Source: Amycolatopsis acidiphila (GTDB taxonomy: Bacteria; Actinomycetota; Actinomycetes; Mycobacteriales; Pseudonocardiaceae). From it: a stretch of DNA of 64,000 nt. The position numbers and the translations under genes are program-made. The notes under the pieces were generated by a model. The model made no database searches and was not told the DNA's origin. It saw only the letters and a program-made list of their open reading frames with translations. Of this stretch, positions 52,454 through 61,230 are shown one piece after another. The DNA is taken from the NCBI RefSeq assembly GCF_021391495.1, contig NZ_CP090063.1:2914001-2978000 (forward strand), in the 5' to 3' direction. The number at the start of each line of letters is the position of its first letter. Within the stretch, counting starts at the first letter, position 1.

Positions 52454-53776
52454 ATGACCGGCACGATCGAGTCCGGGACCCGGACGGGCAGCAAGCTCGG
52501 CTATTCGGCCGGCTTCGGCAACGAGCACCACAGCGAGGCCGTGCCGGGTGCGTTGCCGGTCGGCCGGAACTCGCCGCAGCGCGCGCCGCTCGGGCTCTAC
52601 GCCGAACAGCACAGCGCGACCGCGTTCACCGAGCCCCGTGCGCACAACCGCCGCAGCTGGGTCTACCGCATCCGCCCGTCCGCGGCGCACCCGCCGTTCC
52701 TGCCCCACGCCGACGGGATGCTGCGCAGCGCGCCGGTTGCCGACGGCGTCGCCGACCCGAACCGCCTGCGCTGGAGCGCGCCGCCGCTGCCCGAGGAGCC
52801 GACGGACTTCGTCGACGGGCTGTACACCGTCGGCGCCAACGGCGACGTCCTGCAGCGGGCCGGCATCGGCGTGCACTGGTACCTCGCGACGAAGCCGATG
52901 GACGACCGCTACTTCGTCGACGCCGACGGCGAGCTGCTGCTGGTCCCGGAGCTGGGCGGCCTGCTGCTGCACACCGAGTACGGCCGGCTGCGGGCCGACC
53001 CGGGCGAGGTCGCGGTGATCGGGCGCGGCGTGCGGTTCCGGGTCGAGCTGCCGGACGGGCGGGCGCGCGGGTACGTGTGCGAGAACTACGGCCGGCCGTT
53101 CGAGCTGCCGGAGCTGGGCCCGATCGGCGCGAACGGGCTGGCCAACGCGCGCGACTTCCTGTACCCGGTCGCGGCGTTCGAGGACCGCGAGGAGACCGTG
53201 CAGGTCGTGCAGAAGTTCGGCGGCAGGCTGTGGGCCGCGGACTACGACCACTCGCCACTGGACGTCGTGGCGTGGCACGGGAACCACGCGGCCTACAAGT
53301 ACGACACCGCCCGGTTCAACGTCATGGGCACGGTCAGCTTCGACCATCCCGATCCGTCGATCTACACGGTGCTGACCTCGCCGAGCGACACCCCCGGGCA
53401 GGCGAACGCGGACTTCGTCATCTTCGCGCCGCGCTGGCTCGTCGGCGAGGACACCTTCCGCCCGCCCTGGTACCACCGCAACGTGATGAGCGAGTTCATG
53501 GGCCTGGTCAAGGGGGTCTACGACGCGAAGGCCGAGGGCTTCGAGCCGGGCGGCGCGAGCCTGCACAACATGTGGTCGGCGCACGGGCCGGACGCCGAGA
53601 CGTTCGCCAGGGCGAGCGCGCAGGAGCTGGTCCCGCAGAAGATCGACGACACGCTCGCCTTCATGTTCGAGACCCGCTGGCCGCTCGTCACCACCGAGCA
53701 GGCGCGCTCGGCCGCGCACCGGCAGCCGTACTACGACTCGGTGTGGCGGGACGTCCGCCGGCACTTCGCCCGGTGA
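52454..53776 (+). CDS. hmgA: Homogentisate 1,2-dioxygenase
   Basis: 440 residues from ATG 52454 (GTG 52445 possible). Non-heme iron enzyme that opens the ring of homogentisate in tyrosine/phenylalanine breakdown. Signatures are [31 protein letters not shown], the iron ligands in [14 protein letters not shown] (His and Glu) and [11 protein letters not shown] (His). Neither fumarylacetoacetate hydrolase nor maleylacetoacetate isomerase is adjacent. It converges, 7 bases apart, with the AbiEi-like gene. Confidence 0.97.
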   Translation: MTGTIESGTRTGSKLGYSAGFGNEHHSEAVPGALPVGRNSPQRAPLGLYAEQHSATAFTEPRAHNRRSWVYRIRPSAAHPPFLPHADGMLRSAPVADGVADPNRLRWSAPPLPEEPTDFVDGLYTVGANGDVLQRAGIGVHWYLATKPMDDRYFVDADGELLLVPELGGLLLHTEYGRLRADPGEVAVIGRGVRFRVELPDGRARGYVCENYGRPFELPELGPIGANGLANARDFLYPVAAFEDREETVQVVQKFGGRLWAADYDHSPLDVVAWHGNHAAYKYDTARFNVMGTVSFDHPDPSIYTVLTSPSDTPGQANADFVIFAPRWLVGEDTFRPPWYHRNVMSEFMGLVKGVYDAKAEGFEPGGASLHNMWSAHGPDAETFARASAQELVPQKIDDTLAFMFETRWPLVTTEQARSAAHRQPYYDSVWRDVRRHFAR

Positions 53777-53783
53777 GGCTTCC

Positions 53784-54419
53784 TCAGACCTGCAGCAGGA
53801 TGCGGTCCAGCGCGCCGAGGCGGCGCTGGGCGCTCGCGAGGCTGTAGAGGATATGCGGGTCGGCCTTGTCGAGCAGCGCGGTGATCCCGTCCTCGGCGAG
53901 GTCGGGCCTGCCGCCCAGCTGCGGGTACGCCGCCAGGTCGAGCAGGGTCTGCTCGATCGTGGTCACCCAGCCGGAGCCGAGCGTGCTGGTGTGCCGTTCG
54001 ATCTTCAGCCGCCGCGGGTCGCGGCGCACGAACGAGACGGTGGCCTCGCGGTCGGCCAGCCGCAGGGACGGCCGGTTGCGGGTGGTGGCGACGACGGCCA
54101 CGCCGGGCGAGGTCTCGAAGGCGCCGTGCGCGTGTGCCGCGGACAGGCCCATCAGCGCGACCGAGCGCGGCCCGTCGTCCGCGGCGGCGATGCCCCACGC
54201 CACGGACTCGAGGTCCGGCTGCCAGGACTGGCCGATCCGGTCGCTGGGCACCACCGCGTAGTAGCCGGCCGCCACCCGGTGCAGCAGGCCGCTTTCGGCC
54301 AGCCGGGCGAGCCCGGCGTGCCGCGGTGCGCCGCTGTCCTCGTCCTCCTGCGCGGGAACCACCCGGACCGCGCGGCGCAGCAGGGCGGGCAGCAGGTCGA
54401 TCATCACTTCGCGTGTCAT
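53784..54419 (-). CDS. AbiEi-family antitoxin-like regulator without a visible toxin partner
   Basis: 211 residues from ATG 54419 (ATG 54425 lies too close to the CGAGGG site). The type IV antitoxin pattern shows HAGLARLAESGLLHRVAAGYYAVVP as the winged helix, then VALMGLSAAHAHGAFET, RDPRRLKIERHTSTLGSGW and TTIEQTLLDLAAYP. AbiEi proteins repress their own operon and neutralise an AbiEii nucleotidyltransferase toxin. No such toxin gene is next to it, so it may be an orphan regulator. A perfect palindrome sits just upstream. Confidence 0.85.
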   Translation of the reverse strand: MTREVMIDLLPALLRRAVRVVPAQEDEDSGAPRHAGLARLAESGLLHRVAAGYYAVVPSDRIGQSWQPDLESVAWGIAAADDGPRSVALMGLSAAHAHGAFETSPGVAVVATTRNRPSLRLADREATVSFVRRDPRRLKIERHTSTLGSGWVTTIEQTLLDLAAYPQLGGRPDLAEDGITALLDKADPHILYSLASAQRRLGALDRILLQV

Positions 54420-54426
54420 GTCCATC

Positions 54427-54442
54427 ACCCTCGGTTGAGGGT
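54427..54442. promoter_or_regulatory. Palindromic operator candidate of the AbiEi-like gene
   Basis: ACCCTC-ggtt-GAGGGT is a perfect 6+6 inverted repeat overlapping the ribosome site 8 bases before the ATG. AbiEi antitoxins bind inverted repeats in their promoters, so autorepression is plausible. Confidence 0.5.
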
Positions 54443-54683
54443 ACGGACGGTCCGGCGGGACTGACAAGTAACCGGATGGACGAACTTCTCGTCACTTCCC
54501 GCTGTCGTGCCGCGCTTTCGCGCCACCCCGCCAGTCCACAGTGGAGCAGAACGGGGGTGCCGCGGCCTCGGCCGCCGTCACCGGCGGATCACCGATAGAG
54601 GCCTTTAGGCCCTAACCGGAACCCGGGTCGAAAAGCGATTCTCGACGGGGAGGGCGTGGCGTGGAACCGAAAGAGGTGCTGCA

Positions 54684-55463
54684 GTGGTGGAGAAGACGGG
54701 GTACGAGCCCGGCACACCGTGCTGGGTCGACCTGACCACACCGGACGTCGAGGGGGCGGCGCGGTTCTATTCGGGGCTGTTCGGCTGGGAGGTGGTGGAC
54801 CAGGGGCCCGAGTTCGGCGGGTACCGGATGTGCCACCTCCGGGGCAGGCCGGTGGCCGGACTGGGCCCGGCCCAGGATCCGGGGATACCGCCGAACTGGA
54901 CGAGCTACGTGTCGGTCACCGACGCCGATGTCGCGACGAAGGCGATCACCGCCGCGGGCGGGCAGGTGTTCGTCGAGCCCATGGACATCCCGGGTTCGGG
55001 CCGGATGGCGATCTTCGCCGACCCGGCGGGCGCGGCCTTCGGGGTGTGGCAGGCCGGCGAGTTCGCCGGTGCCGGGCTGGTGACCGAGCCCGGCGCGCTG
55101 TGCTGGAACGAGCTGATGACCCGGCATCCGGAGGCGGCGAACAGCTTCTACCAGGCGGTCTTCGGCTGGGAGCCGGAGCGGCAGGCGATGGGCGAGGCCG
55201 ACTACACGACGTGGAGCCTGGCCGGGCAGCAGATGGCCGGCATGATGCCGATGGACGACAACTGGCCGCCGGAGGTGCCACCGCACTGGCTGGCCTACTT
55301 CGCGGTCGAGGACGCCGACGCCACCGTGGCCGACGCCGCCGGGCTCGGCGGGCAGGTGAGCGTGCCGCCGACGGACATCCCGGTGGGCCGGTTCGCCGTG
55401 GTCAGCGACCCGGCGGGCGCGGCGTTCGGCATCGTCAGGATGAACCCGACGACCACCGATTGA
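54684..55463 (+). CDS. Two-domain VOC (glyoxalase/bleomycin-resistance) protein
   Basis: 259 residues from GTG 54684. Two VOC domains of about 120 residues: PCWVDLTTPDVEGAARFYSGLFGWE with IFADPAGAAFGVW, then LCWNELMTRHPEAANSFYQAVFGWE with VSDPAGAAFGIV. Such actinobacterial proteins may bind hydrophobic antibiotics or act on small metabolites. It overlaps or abuts the sigma-factor gene downstream, so they are probably co-expressed. Confidence 0.9.
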   Translation: MVEKTGYEPGTPCWVDLTTPDVEGAARFYSGLFGWEVVDQGPEFGGYRMCHLRGRPVAGLGPAQDPGIPPNWTSYVSVTDADVATKAITAAGGQVFVEPMDIPGSGRMAIFADPAGAAFGVWQAGEFAGAGLVTEPGALCWNELMTRHPEAANSFYQAVFGWEPERQAMGEADYTTWSLAGQQMAGMMPMDDNWPPEVPPHWLAYFAVEDADATVADAAGLGGQVSVPPTDIPVGRFAVVSDPAGAAFGIVRMNPTTTD

Positions 55464-55465
55464 CC

Positions 55466-55975
55466 GTGGGCAGCCAGGCGACGGGCGATTCGGCGACAGC
55501 ATCGACCCAGCCGGAGTCCCCGCTGGACCGGCTCGCGCGCGGCGCCGCCACCGGGAACCCGGAGTTCGTCGGCAGGCTGCTGGCGGAGGTCGCGCCCGTG
55601 CTGGTCCGCTACTGCCGGGCGCGGCTGGGACGGCGCGGCTCGTCCTATCGCGAGGCGGACGAGGTGGCCGCGGAAGCGGGGCGGGCGGTGCTCGCCGCCG
55701 TGCCCGGCTACACCGGCGGGCCGTTCCTGCGCCTGCTGTACTCGGTCGCGACCAGGACCGTCGACGAGCTCGTGCCCGGTGGTCCGCCGGTGGGTGCGGC
55801 GTCGGACCTGATGGGCCTGCTGCCGATCCTGTCGCCGCTCGACCGGGACATCGTGCTCCTGCGGGTGGCGACGGGGCTCTCGGCCGCGGAGACCGCGATG
55901 GTGCTGGACCTGACGCCGGGGCAGGTGCGGGTCGCACAGCACCGGGCGCTGACGAGGCTGCGCTCGATGCTGTGA
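55466..55975 (+). CDS. ECF-type sigma factor, ShbA-like but short
   Basis: 169 residues from GTG 55466; TTG 55460 would overlap the VOC stop by 4 nt. Region 2 is recognisable (YCRARLGRRG, EADEVAAEAGRAVLAAVP) and resembles the start of ShbA, but the region 2.4 and linker part are shortened to GPFLRLLYSVATRTVDELVPGG. Region 4 is intact: LSPLDRDIVLLRVATGLSAAETAMVLDLTPGQVRVAQHRAL. Whether it still recognises a -10 element is uncertain. No anti-sigma gene follows. Confidence 0.75.
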   Translation: MGSQATGDSATASTQPESPLDRLARGAATGNPEFVGRLLAEVAPVLVRYCRARLGRRGSSYREADEVAAEAGRAVLAAVPGYTGGPFLRLLYSVATRTVDELVPGGPPVGAASDLMGLLPILSPLDRDIVLLRVATGLSAAETAMVLDLTPGQVRVAQHRALTRLRSML

Positions 55976-56095
55976 GACCCCGCTGCTCGGACGCCGAGGG
56001 GGCGTCCGAGCAGGGCCTTGCCGGGTGGCGGCGTGTCACGACACCGGGTGGGGCCGACGCCGTCATCATGACGAGCGCGGGCCCCACCGCCGAGG

Positions 56096-56284
56096 TCAGC
56101 GTCGCGGGTCGCCGGCCTCCGCGTCCGCGGGGTCGTAGGGCAGGAACGACGTGCCCAGCTTGGCGGCCCAGCCGACCGTCAGCAGCTCGCCCTCGGCGCC
56201 GGTGGGGGTCCGGGGCAGGAAGCCGATGTCGGCCGGGGTGCCGAACGCGACGGTCAGGAACCGGATGGGCTCTTCGACGCTCAT
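56096..56284 (-). CDS. Small unknown protein downstream of an amidase remnant
   Basis: 62 residues from ATG 56284, overlapping the stop of the amidase fragment (ATGA). Sequence contains GTPADIGFLPRTPTGAEGELL and a Pro/Asp tail. The coupling suggests it was once translated together with the amidase. No family recognised. It may no longer be expressed if the upstream gene lost its promoter. Confidence 0.4.
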   Translation of the reverse strand: MSVEEPIRFLTVAFGTPADIGFLPRTPTGAEGELLTVGWAAKLGTSFLPYDPADAEAGDPRR

Positions 56285-56571
56285 CGGGTCAGCGCCTTCC
56301 GCACGGCCTGCTCACCCAGGACCGGGTCGTTCGTCGGGTCGTCGTGCGGGACCACGGTGGGCGCGAGCTTCGGCGCGGCGCCGGGGGCCGGCGCCATCGG
56401 GTCGGCTGGCGCGGCCGAGTGGTAGTCGGGGAAGTGGGCCTGGTAGTCGATCATCGACTGGACGATCTCCGGCTCGGAGAACCGCGGCCCCCAGAACTGC
56501 GCCGACACCGGCAGCCCCTGCACGGCCGACCCGACCTGCGGTCCGAGCGCGCCGACCACGACCAGGCTCAC
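56281..56571 (-). pseudogene. Amidase C-terminal fragment (5'-truncated)
   Basis: About 96 residues in frame. The segment VQGLPVSAQFWGPRFSEPEI is the C-terminal strand-helix of amidase-signature enzymes, and the sequence ends with a Pro/Ala tail. The catalytic Ser-cisSer-Lys region (about 350 residues) is absent. The reading frame closes at a stop within 35 bases upstream. The 5' end meets another truncated gene head-to-head. Confidence 0.65.
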
Positions 56572-57643
56572 CGCCGAACAGCAGTACCAGGTCGGCGTGG
56601 ACTACATCGCGGGCTTCTTCCGGCTGGTGATGGGGCACGAAACGGCGTTCTCGCCCATGTTCGACGGCGGCACCGCGACCGTCGGCACGGCCACGGTGCT
56701 GCAGGAGAGCCAGACACCGTCGTCACAGCGCCTCGACGTCGCGCCGCTACAGGCCCCGTCGGCGAACGTGCGGCAGCCGTTCGGCCAGTACTGCGCCAGC
56801 ATGGGCGGGCGGTCGCCGCAGAGCGGGCGGCCCTCGTGCACCGGTTCCACGGCCACGGCGCACTTCCCGTCGTTCACCCCGGCCAACTACGGGACCAACG
56901 TCACCGCGACGCCGTTGCTGCACCTGAGCTGGACGTCACCGGCGACGATGAGCATCGAAGTCCCGAAGGGACAGTCCAATGTGGCCAGGTACGACGCGCT
57001 GACGATGCGTGCCGCGCTCGACGACGTCAGTGCTTCGGCGGAGCTGACCCTGACCGTCGTGGACGGCGCCGGGCACACGCGGTCGGCGGCGGTGTCCGGC
57101 CTCGGCGATGCGCTGGACCCGTTGCCGGGCAGCGGAACCCTGCTGCCGAAGACGTGGCTGCAGACCGTGCGGTGGCCGGTGTCGCAGCTGAAGCAGGTGA
57201 ACACCCACGACATCCGGAAGATCCTGGTCTCGACCGCGAGCCCGTCGGGCGGGGTCTTCCTGTCGGACGTGGCGTTCCAGAGCTTCGCGGCCGGCGCCGG
57301 CGGACCGAGCCGGCTGCCACGGGTGTCCATTGTGGGCAGTGCGGCCGGCGAGGGCGACGGCACGGCCACGGTCACCCTGCAGCTGTCCGGCCGCAGCCGC
57401 GAACCGGTGACGGCCGGCGTGCAGGCGCTGGCCGGAACCGGGACTCAGGTCGCCAACGCCGCCCAGCAGGTGGTCATCCCGCCGGGACGGCTGACCGCGC
57501 AGGTGCGGATCCCGCTCATCGACACCGTCACCGAGGCCACGGCCGACACCGTGTACAAGGTGTTCGTGGTCGCGGCGACGAACGCGGTGGTGGGCCAGGA
57601 CTTCGCCCACCTGACGGTGCACGACGACGAGGCGCGACCCTAG
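56558..57643 (+). pseudogene. Secreted hydrolase C-terminal fragment with Calx-beta-like domain
   Basis: The homologous part begins near 56558 (RLTAEQQYQVGVDYIAGFF) and runs to the TAG at 57641-57643. A start at GTG 56597 gives 348 residues but no signal peptide or catalytic motif. GFFRLVMGHETAFSPMF is typical of the lid or C-terminal part of large secreted actinobacterial alpha/beta hydrolases. The last 110 residues have the Calx-beta pattern (EGDGTATVTLQLSG). The N-terminal catalytic domain is missing. Its stop shares CTAG with the convergent SDR gene. Confidence 0.6.
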
Positions 57644-58401
57644 AGCTGGACCCCGCGGGTGAGCGCGCCGTCGACGACCACGTTGGTCCCGGTGACGAAG
57701 CTCGCCCGCGGGCTGGCCAGCATCACGATCGGGTAGGCGATCTCCGCGGGCTCGGCCATCCGGCCGGTCGGGTTGAGCGCGAGCGACTCGTCGAACAGGG
57801 CCGGGTCGCCGTCCTGGATCTGGTTCCACACGCCGCCCTCGAAGAGGGTGTTGCCGGGGCAGACGCTGTTCACCCGGATTCCCTTGCCCGCCAGCTGATA
57901 CGCCTGTGCCTGCGCGTAGTGCACCAGTGCGGCCTTCATCGAGCCGTACGCCGCATGGGCGAAGTCGATCTCGCGGGCGGACACGCTCGACACCACCGTG
58001 ACCGAGGGCGCGGAACTCTGTTCCAGGAACGGCATCGCGGCCTCGACCGTGCGCACGGTGTGCATCATGTCGACCTCGAAGCTCGACCGCCAGTGCTCCT
58101 CCGTGGGCCCGATCGCGAGCGCGCTGACGTTGGTCACCACGATGTCCAGCCCGCCGAGCGAATCGGCGGCGTCGGTCACCCAGGCCGCGAGCGACGGCCC
58201 GTCGCCGACGTCGACGGCGCCGCCGATGACGTTCGCCCCCTTGGCGGTCAGCTCGGCGACGGCAACCTCCACATCGGACTCGGTGCGCGCGCAGAAAGCG
58301 ACTGAGGCGCCCTCCGCGGCGAGCCCCTCGACGATCGCGCGGCCGATTCCCCTGGTGCCGCCCGTGACGAGCGCCCGGAGTCCGGCGAGCTGAAGGTCCA
58401 T
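57640..58401 (-). CDS. Short-chain dehydrogenase/reductase
   Basis: 253 residues from ATG 58401. Classical SDR: cofactor loop LVTGGTRGIGRAIVEGLA with Arg at the end of strand 2 (FCARTESD, suggesting NADPH), catalytic Ser in VSSVSAREID and Tyr-x-x-x-Lys in AYGSMKAALV. It lies 10 bases after the acetamidase gene on the same strand, so both are likely one operon. Substrate unknown. Confidence 0.92.
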   Translation of the reverse strand: MDLQLAGLRALVTGGTRGIGRAIVEGLAAEGASVAFCARTESDVEVAVAELTAKGANVIGGAVDVGDGPSLAAWVTDAADSLGGLDIVVTNVSALAIGPTEEHWRSSFEVDMMHTVRTVEAAMPFLEQSSAPSVTVVSSVSAREIDFAHAAYGSMKAALVHYAQAQAYQLAGKGIRVNSVCPGNTLFEGGVWNQIQDGDPALFDESLALNPTGRMAEPAEIAYPIVMLASPRASFVTGTNVVVDGALTRGVQL

Positions 58402-58411
58402 GGCGGTCTCC

Positions 58412-59410
58412 CTAGAGTGTGCCGGCTTGGTCCTTGAGGTAGCGGTGCATCCCGCCGAAGGCCTCGCCCGGTGGCAGCAACCGCTTCGCGACCTTGGTCA
58501 CGGCGCTGTAGTTCGCGTCGACGACGTTCGCCAGCGGCGCCTCGCTGATCTGCGTGAGCAGCTGGTAGGCGTCGAGGCGGTGCAGGCCGTACAGCTCGTG
58601 CAGCCAGTCGATCATGCCGACCTGGCTGGCGCGCCAGGCGTCCTCCAGCGGGCGCGACGAGCCGACCACGACGTAGTGCGAGTCCTGCTCGATCCGGGGC
58701 CACAGCGGCGCCCCGCCCTTGATCAGCTCCACGATGAGGGTCACGTTCATCGCGCCCTCGACCGCCGTGCCGCAGGACTCGCCCTCGCCCTGGCGGTAGT
58801 GGCCGTCGCCGACGGAGAACAGCGCGCCTTCGACGTTGACCCCGAGGAAGCAGGTGGTGCCCGCGCGCATCTCGGGGGTGTCCATGTTGCCGCCGAACAC
58901 GTCGGGCACCAGCGACGTGCGCACCTCGCGCCCGGCGGGGGCGACGCCGACGGTGCCGAGCATCGGCTCGACCGGCAGGTCGAGGCGCAGCTCCCCGTGC
59001 AGCGCCTCGAACACGACGACCTCGCGCTCCCGGTCGAGCTGGTAGATCCAGGTCAGCTCGGGCAGCGGTTCGTGCAGCAGCGCCGTGCGGTCGGTGGCGG
59101 TGAGGCCGCCGAAGAACGGGATGGTCGCCGACGCGGCCCAGTCGCGCGCCGGTTCCAGCTCGACGAAGTGCAGGGCGAGGGTGTCACCGGGCTCGGCGCC
59201 CTCCACGTAGAACGGGCCCGTCTGCGGGTTCACCTCCCGCATGTCCAGCTTCTCGCTCGGCCGGTCGTGCGGGCTCTGCAGCCGCCCGCCGAACGCGTCC
59301 TCGGTCCACAGCCGCAGCGCGGTGCCGGGCGCGATCCGCATGATGGGGTCGACCCCGCCGAAGGTCCAGGCGTACTGCTCGCGTTCCGGGGTGAACTCGA
59401 CCACGTCCAT
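58412..59410 (-). CDS. Acetamidase/formamidase family protein
   Basis: 332 residues from ATG 59410. Family motifs: TEDAFGGRLQSPHD, NPQTGPFYVEGAEPGDTL, and the metal/acid set HYRQGEGESCGTAVEGAMNVTL. These enzymes hydrolyse formamide or short amides. The gene is divergent from an IclR regulator 56 bases away, a classic arrangement for a catabolic operon, and is followed by the SDR gene. Confidence 0.9.
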   Translation of the reverse strand: MDVVEFTPEREQYAWTFGGVDPIMRIAPGTALRLWTEDAFGGRLQSPHDRPSEKLDMREVNPQTGPFYVEGAEPGDTLALHFVELEPARDWAASATIPFFGGLTATDRTALLHEPLPELTWIYQLDREREVVVFEALHGELRLDLPVEPMLGTVGVAPAGREVRTSLVPDVFGGNMDTPEMRAGTTCFLGVNVEGALFSVGDGHYRQGEGESCGTAVEGAMNVTLIVELIKGGAPLWPRIEQDSHYVVVGSSRPLEDAWRASQVGMIDWLHELYGLHRLDAYQLLTQISEAPLANVVDANYSAVTKVAKRLLPPGEAFGGMHRYLKDQAGTL

Positions 59411-59466
59411 GAAACGATCATTCCCGCGGGCGGGGGGCCGCACAAGCCCTGACGCACACTGAGGGC

Positions 59467-60222
59467 GTGACGAAGGAGTCGGTGCTCGGCCGGATCGTGC
59501 GGATCTTCGAGGTGTTCGGGACGGACACCCCGGCGGTGAGCGTGTCGGAGCTGGCCCGGCGGGCCGACCTGCACGTGGCGACCGCGTCGCGGATGGTCGA
59601 GCAGCTCGTCGGGCACGGCTGGCTGCAGCGCGACGCCGACCGCAAGGTCCGCATCGGGATGCGGCTGTGGGAGCTGGCCTCGCGCGCCTCGCCGGCGCTC
59701 CCGCTGCGCGAGGCGGCCATGCCGTACATGGAGGACCTGCACGCGGTCGTCCGGCACCACACCCAGCTCGGCGTCCTCGAGGGCGACGAGGTGCTGTTCC
59801 TGGAGCGGCTGTCCACCCGGCACGCGGTGGTCAACCTGACCCGCATCGCGGGGCGGCTGCCGCTGCACGTGTCGTCCTCGGGCGAGGTCCTGCTCGCCCA
59901 CGCCCCGGTGGAGCTGCAGGAACGCGTCCTGGCCGGTCCGCTGCGCGGCTACACGCCGAACACGGTCACCGACCCCAAGGTGCTGCGGGCGCGGCTCGCC
60001 GACATCCGGCGCGACGGGTTCGCGTGCTGCGCCGGCTACGTCGACGAGCGGGCGACCGGGATCGCCGTGCCCGTCCGCGGGCCGGGCGGGGGCGTCGTCG
60101 CCGCGCTGAGCGTCGTCGTGCCCAACGACGCGAACGCGCGCAGCCAGATCCCCGCGCTGCGGGCCGCCGCGCTCGGCATCGGGCGGGCGATGGGTCTCTC
60201 ACTGAGTGAGAATCGGCTGTAG
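59467..60222 (+). CDS. IclR-family transcriptional regulator
   Basis: 251 residues from GTG 59467. N-terminal winged helix (GRIVRIFEVFGTDTPAVSVSELARRADLHVATASRMVEQL) and C-terminal effector domain with LHVSSSGEVLLAHAP and a GFACCAGYVDERATGIAVPV loop. IclR proteins sense aromatic acids or short metabolites. It lies between the amidase/SDR operon and the reductase/P450 operon and may control both. Confidence 0.93.
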   Translation: MTKESVLGRIVRIFEVFGTDTPAVSVSELARRADLHVATASRMVEQLVGHGWLQRDADRKVRIGMRLWELASRASPALPLREAAMPYMEDLHAVVRHHTQLGVLEGDEVLFLERLSTRHAVVNLTRIAGRLPLHVSSSGEVLLAHAPVELQERVLAGPLRGYTPNTVTDPKVLRARLADIRRDGFACCAGYVDERATGIAVPVRGPGGGVVAALSVVVPNDANARSQIPALRAAALGIGRAMGLSLSENRL

Positions 60223-60274
60223 CCGCCCGGGCCGTCGCCGCATCCTCGGGACATCCCGTTACCGAGGAGCATCG

Positions 60275-61222
60275 ATGACGATGACGACGGTCGACCTCCG
60301 GGTCGTCGAGAAGTCCCCGGCCGCCGAGGGGGTCGTGACCCTCACCCTGGCCCATCCGCGGGGACAGCGCCTGCCGGACTGGGCACCCGGCGCGCACGTG
60401 GACCTGGTCCTGCCCGGCGGCCTGGTCCGCCAGTACTCGCTGTGCGGGGACCGCTGGGACTCCCGCGCCTACCGCGTGGGCGTGCTGCGGGAACCCGTGA
60501 GCCGCGGGGGTTCGGTGTTCGTGCACGACGAGCTGTCACCTGGCGACACCGTGTCGATCGGCGGGCCCCGCAACAACTTCCCGCTGGTCCCGGCCGAGCG
60601 CTACCTGTTCGTCGCGGGCGGCATCGGGATCACCCCGCTGCTGCCGATGGTGCACCAGGCCGACCTGCTCGGCGCGGACTGGCGGCTGGTCTACGGCGGG
60701 CGGACCCGCCGGTCGATGGCCTTCCTCGACGAGCTGGCCCGTTACGGCGACCGCGTGCACGTGTGCCCGCAGGACGAGTACGGGCTGCTCGACCTCGACC
60801 ACCGGCTCGGCGAGCCCGACTGGGGCCGGAAGGTCTACTGCTGCGGACCGGAACCGCTGCTCGCCGCGGTGGAGAACCGGTGCGCGCAGTGGCCCGCCGG
60901 TCTGCTGCGGACCGAACGGTTCGTGCCGAAGGAGCAGAGCGCGCCCGTGCGCGCCGAGGCGTTCGAGGTCGCCCTCGCCCGCAGCGGCCGCGCGGTCACC
61001 GTCCGGCCGGGACAGTCGGTGCTCGACGCGGTCGCCGGGGCCGGCGTGAACGTGCTGTCCTCGTGCCGCCAGGGCACCTGCGGCACCTGCGAAACCGGTG
61101 TCGTCGACGGCGTCCCCGACCACCGCGACTCCATCCTCGACGACGCCGAGCGCGCCGCCGGGGACTGCATGTTCCTCTGCGTCTCCCGTTCCCGTTCCGA
61201 CCGCCTGGTACTCGACCTGTGA
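60275..61222 (+). CDS. PDR/VanB-type oxidoreductase with C-terminal 2Fe-2S domain
   Basis: 315 residues from ATG 60275 with GAGGAG upstream. Order is flavin-binding domain (RQYSLCGDR), NAD(P)H domain (FVAGGIGITPLLPM, VYCCGPEPLL) and plant-type ferredoxin with cysteines 264, 269, 272 and 302. This is the phthalate dioxygenase reductase layout used by vanillate demethylases. Directly upstream of a CYP199-like P450, it is the obvious electron donor, which would replace the usual separate ferredoxin reductase and ferredoxin. Confidence 0.93.
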   Translation: MTMTTVDLRVVEKSPAAEGVVTLTLAHPRGQRLPDWAPGAHVDLVLPGGLVRQYSLCGDRWDSRAYRVGVLREPVSRGGSVFVHDELSPGDTVSIGGPRNNFPLVPAERYLFVAGGIGITPLLPMVHQADLLGADWRLVYGGRTRRSMAFLDELARYGDRVHVCPQDEYGLLDLDHRLGEPDWGRKVYCCGPEPLLAAVENRCAQWPAGLLRTERFVPKEQSAPVRAEAFEVALARSGRAVTVRPGQSVLDAVAGAGVNVLSSCRQGTCGTCETGVVDGVPDHRDSILDDAERAAGDCMFLCVSRSRSDRLVLDL

Positions 61223-61230
61223 GGACAGCC

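Noticed and set aside
52454..53776. Functional link between homogentisate dioxygenase and the UbiA prenyltransferase
   Set aside because: Homogentisate is a known UbiA-family acceptor, but the genes lie 6.6 kb apart on opposite strands with unrelated genes between them, so no link is claimed.
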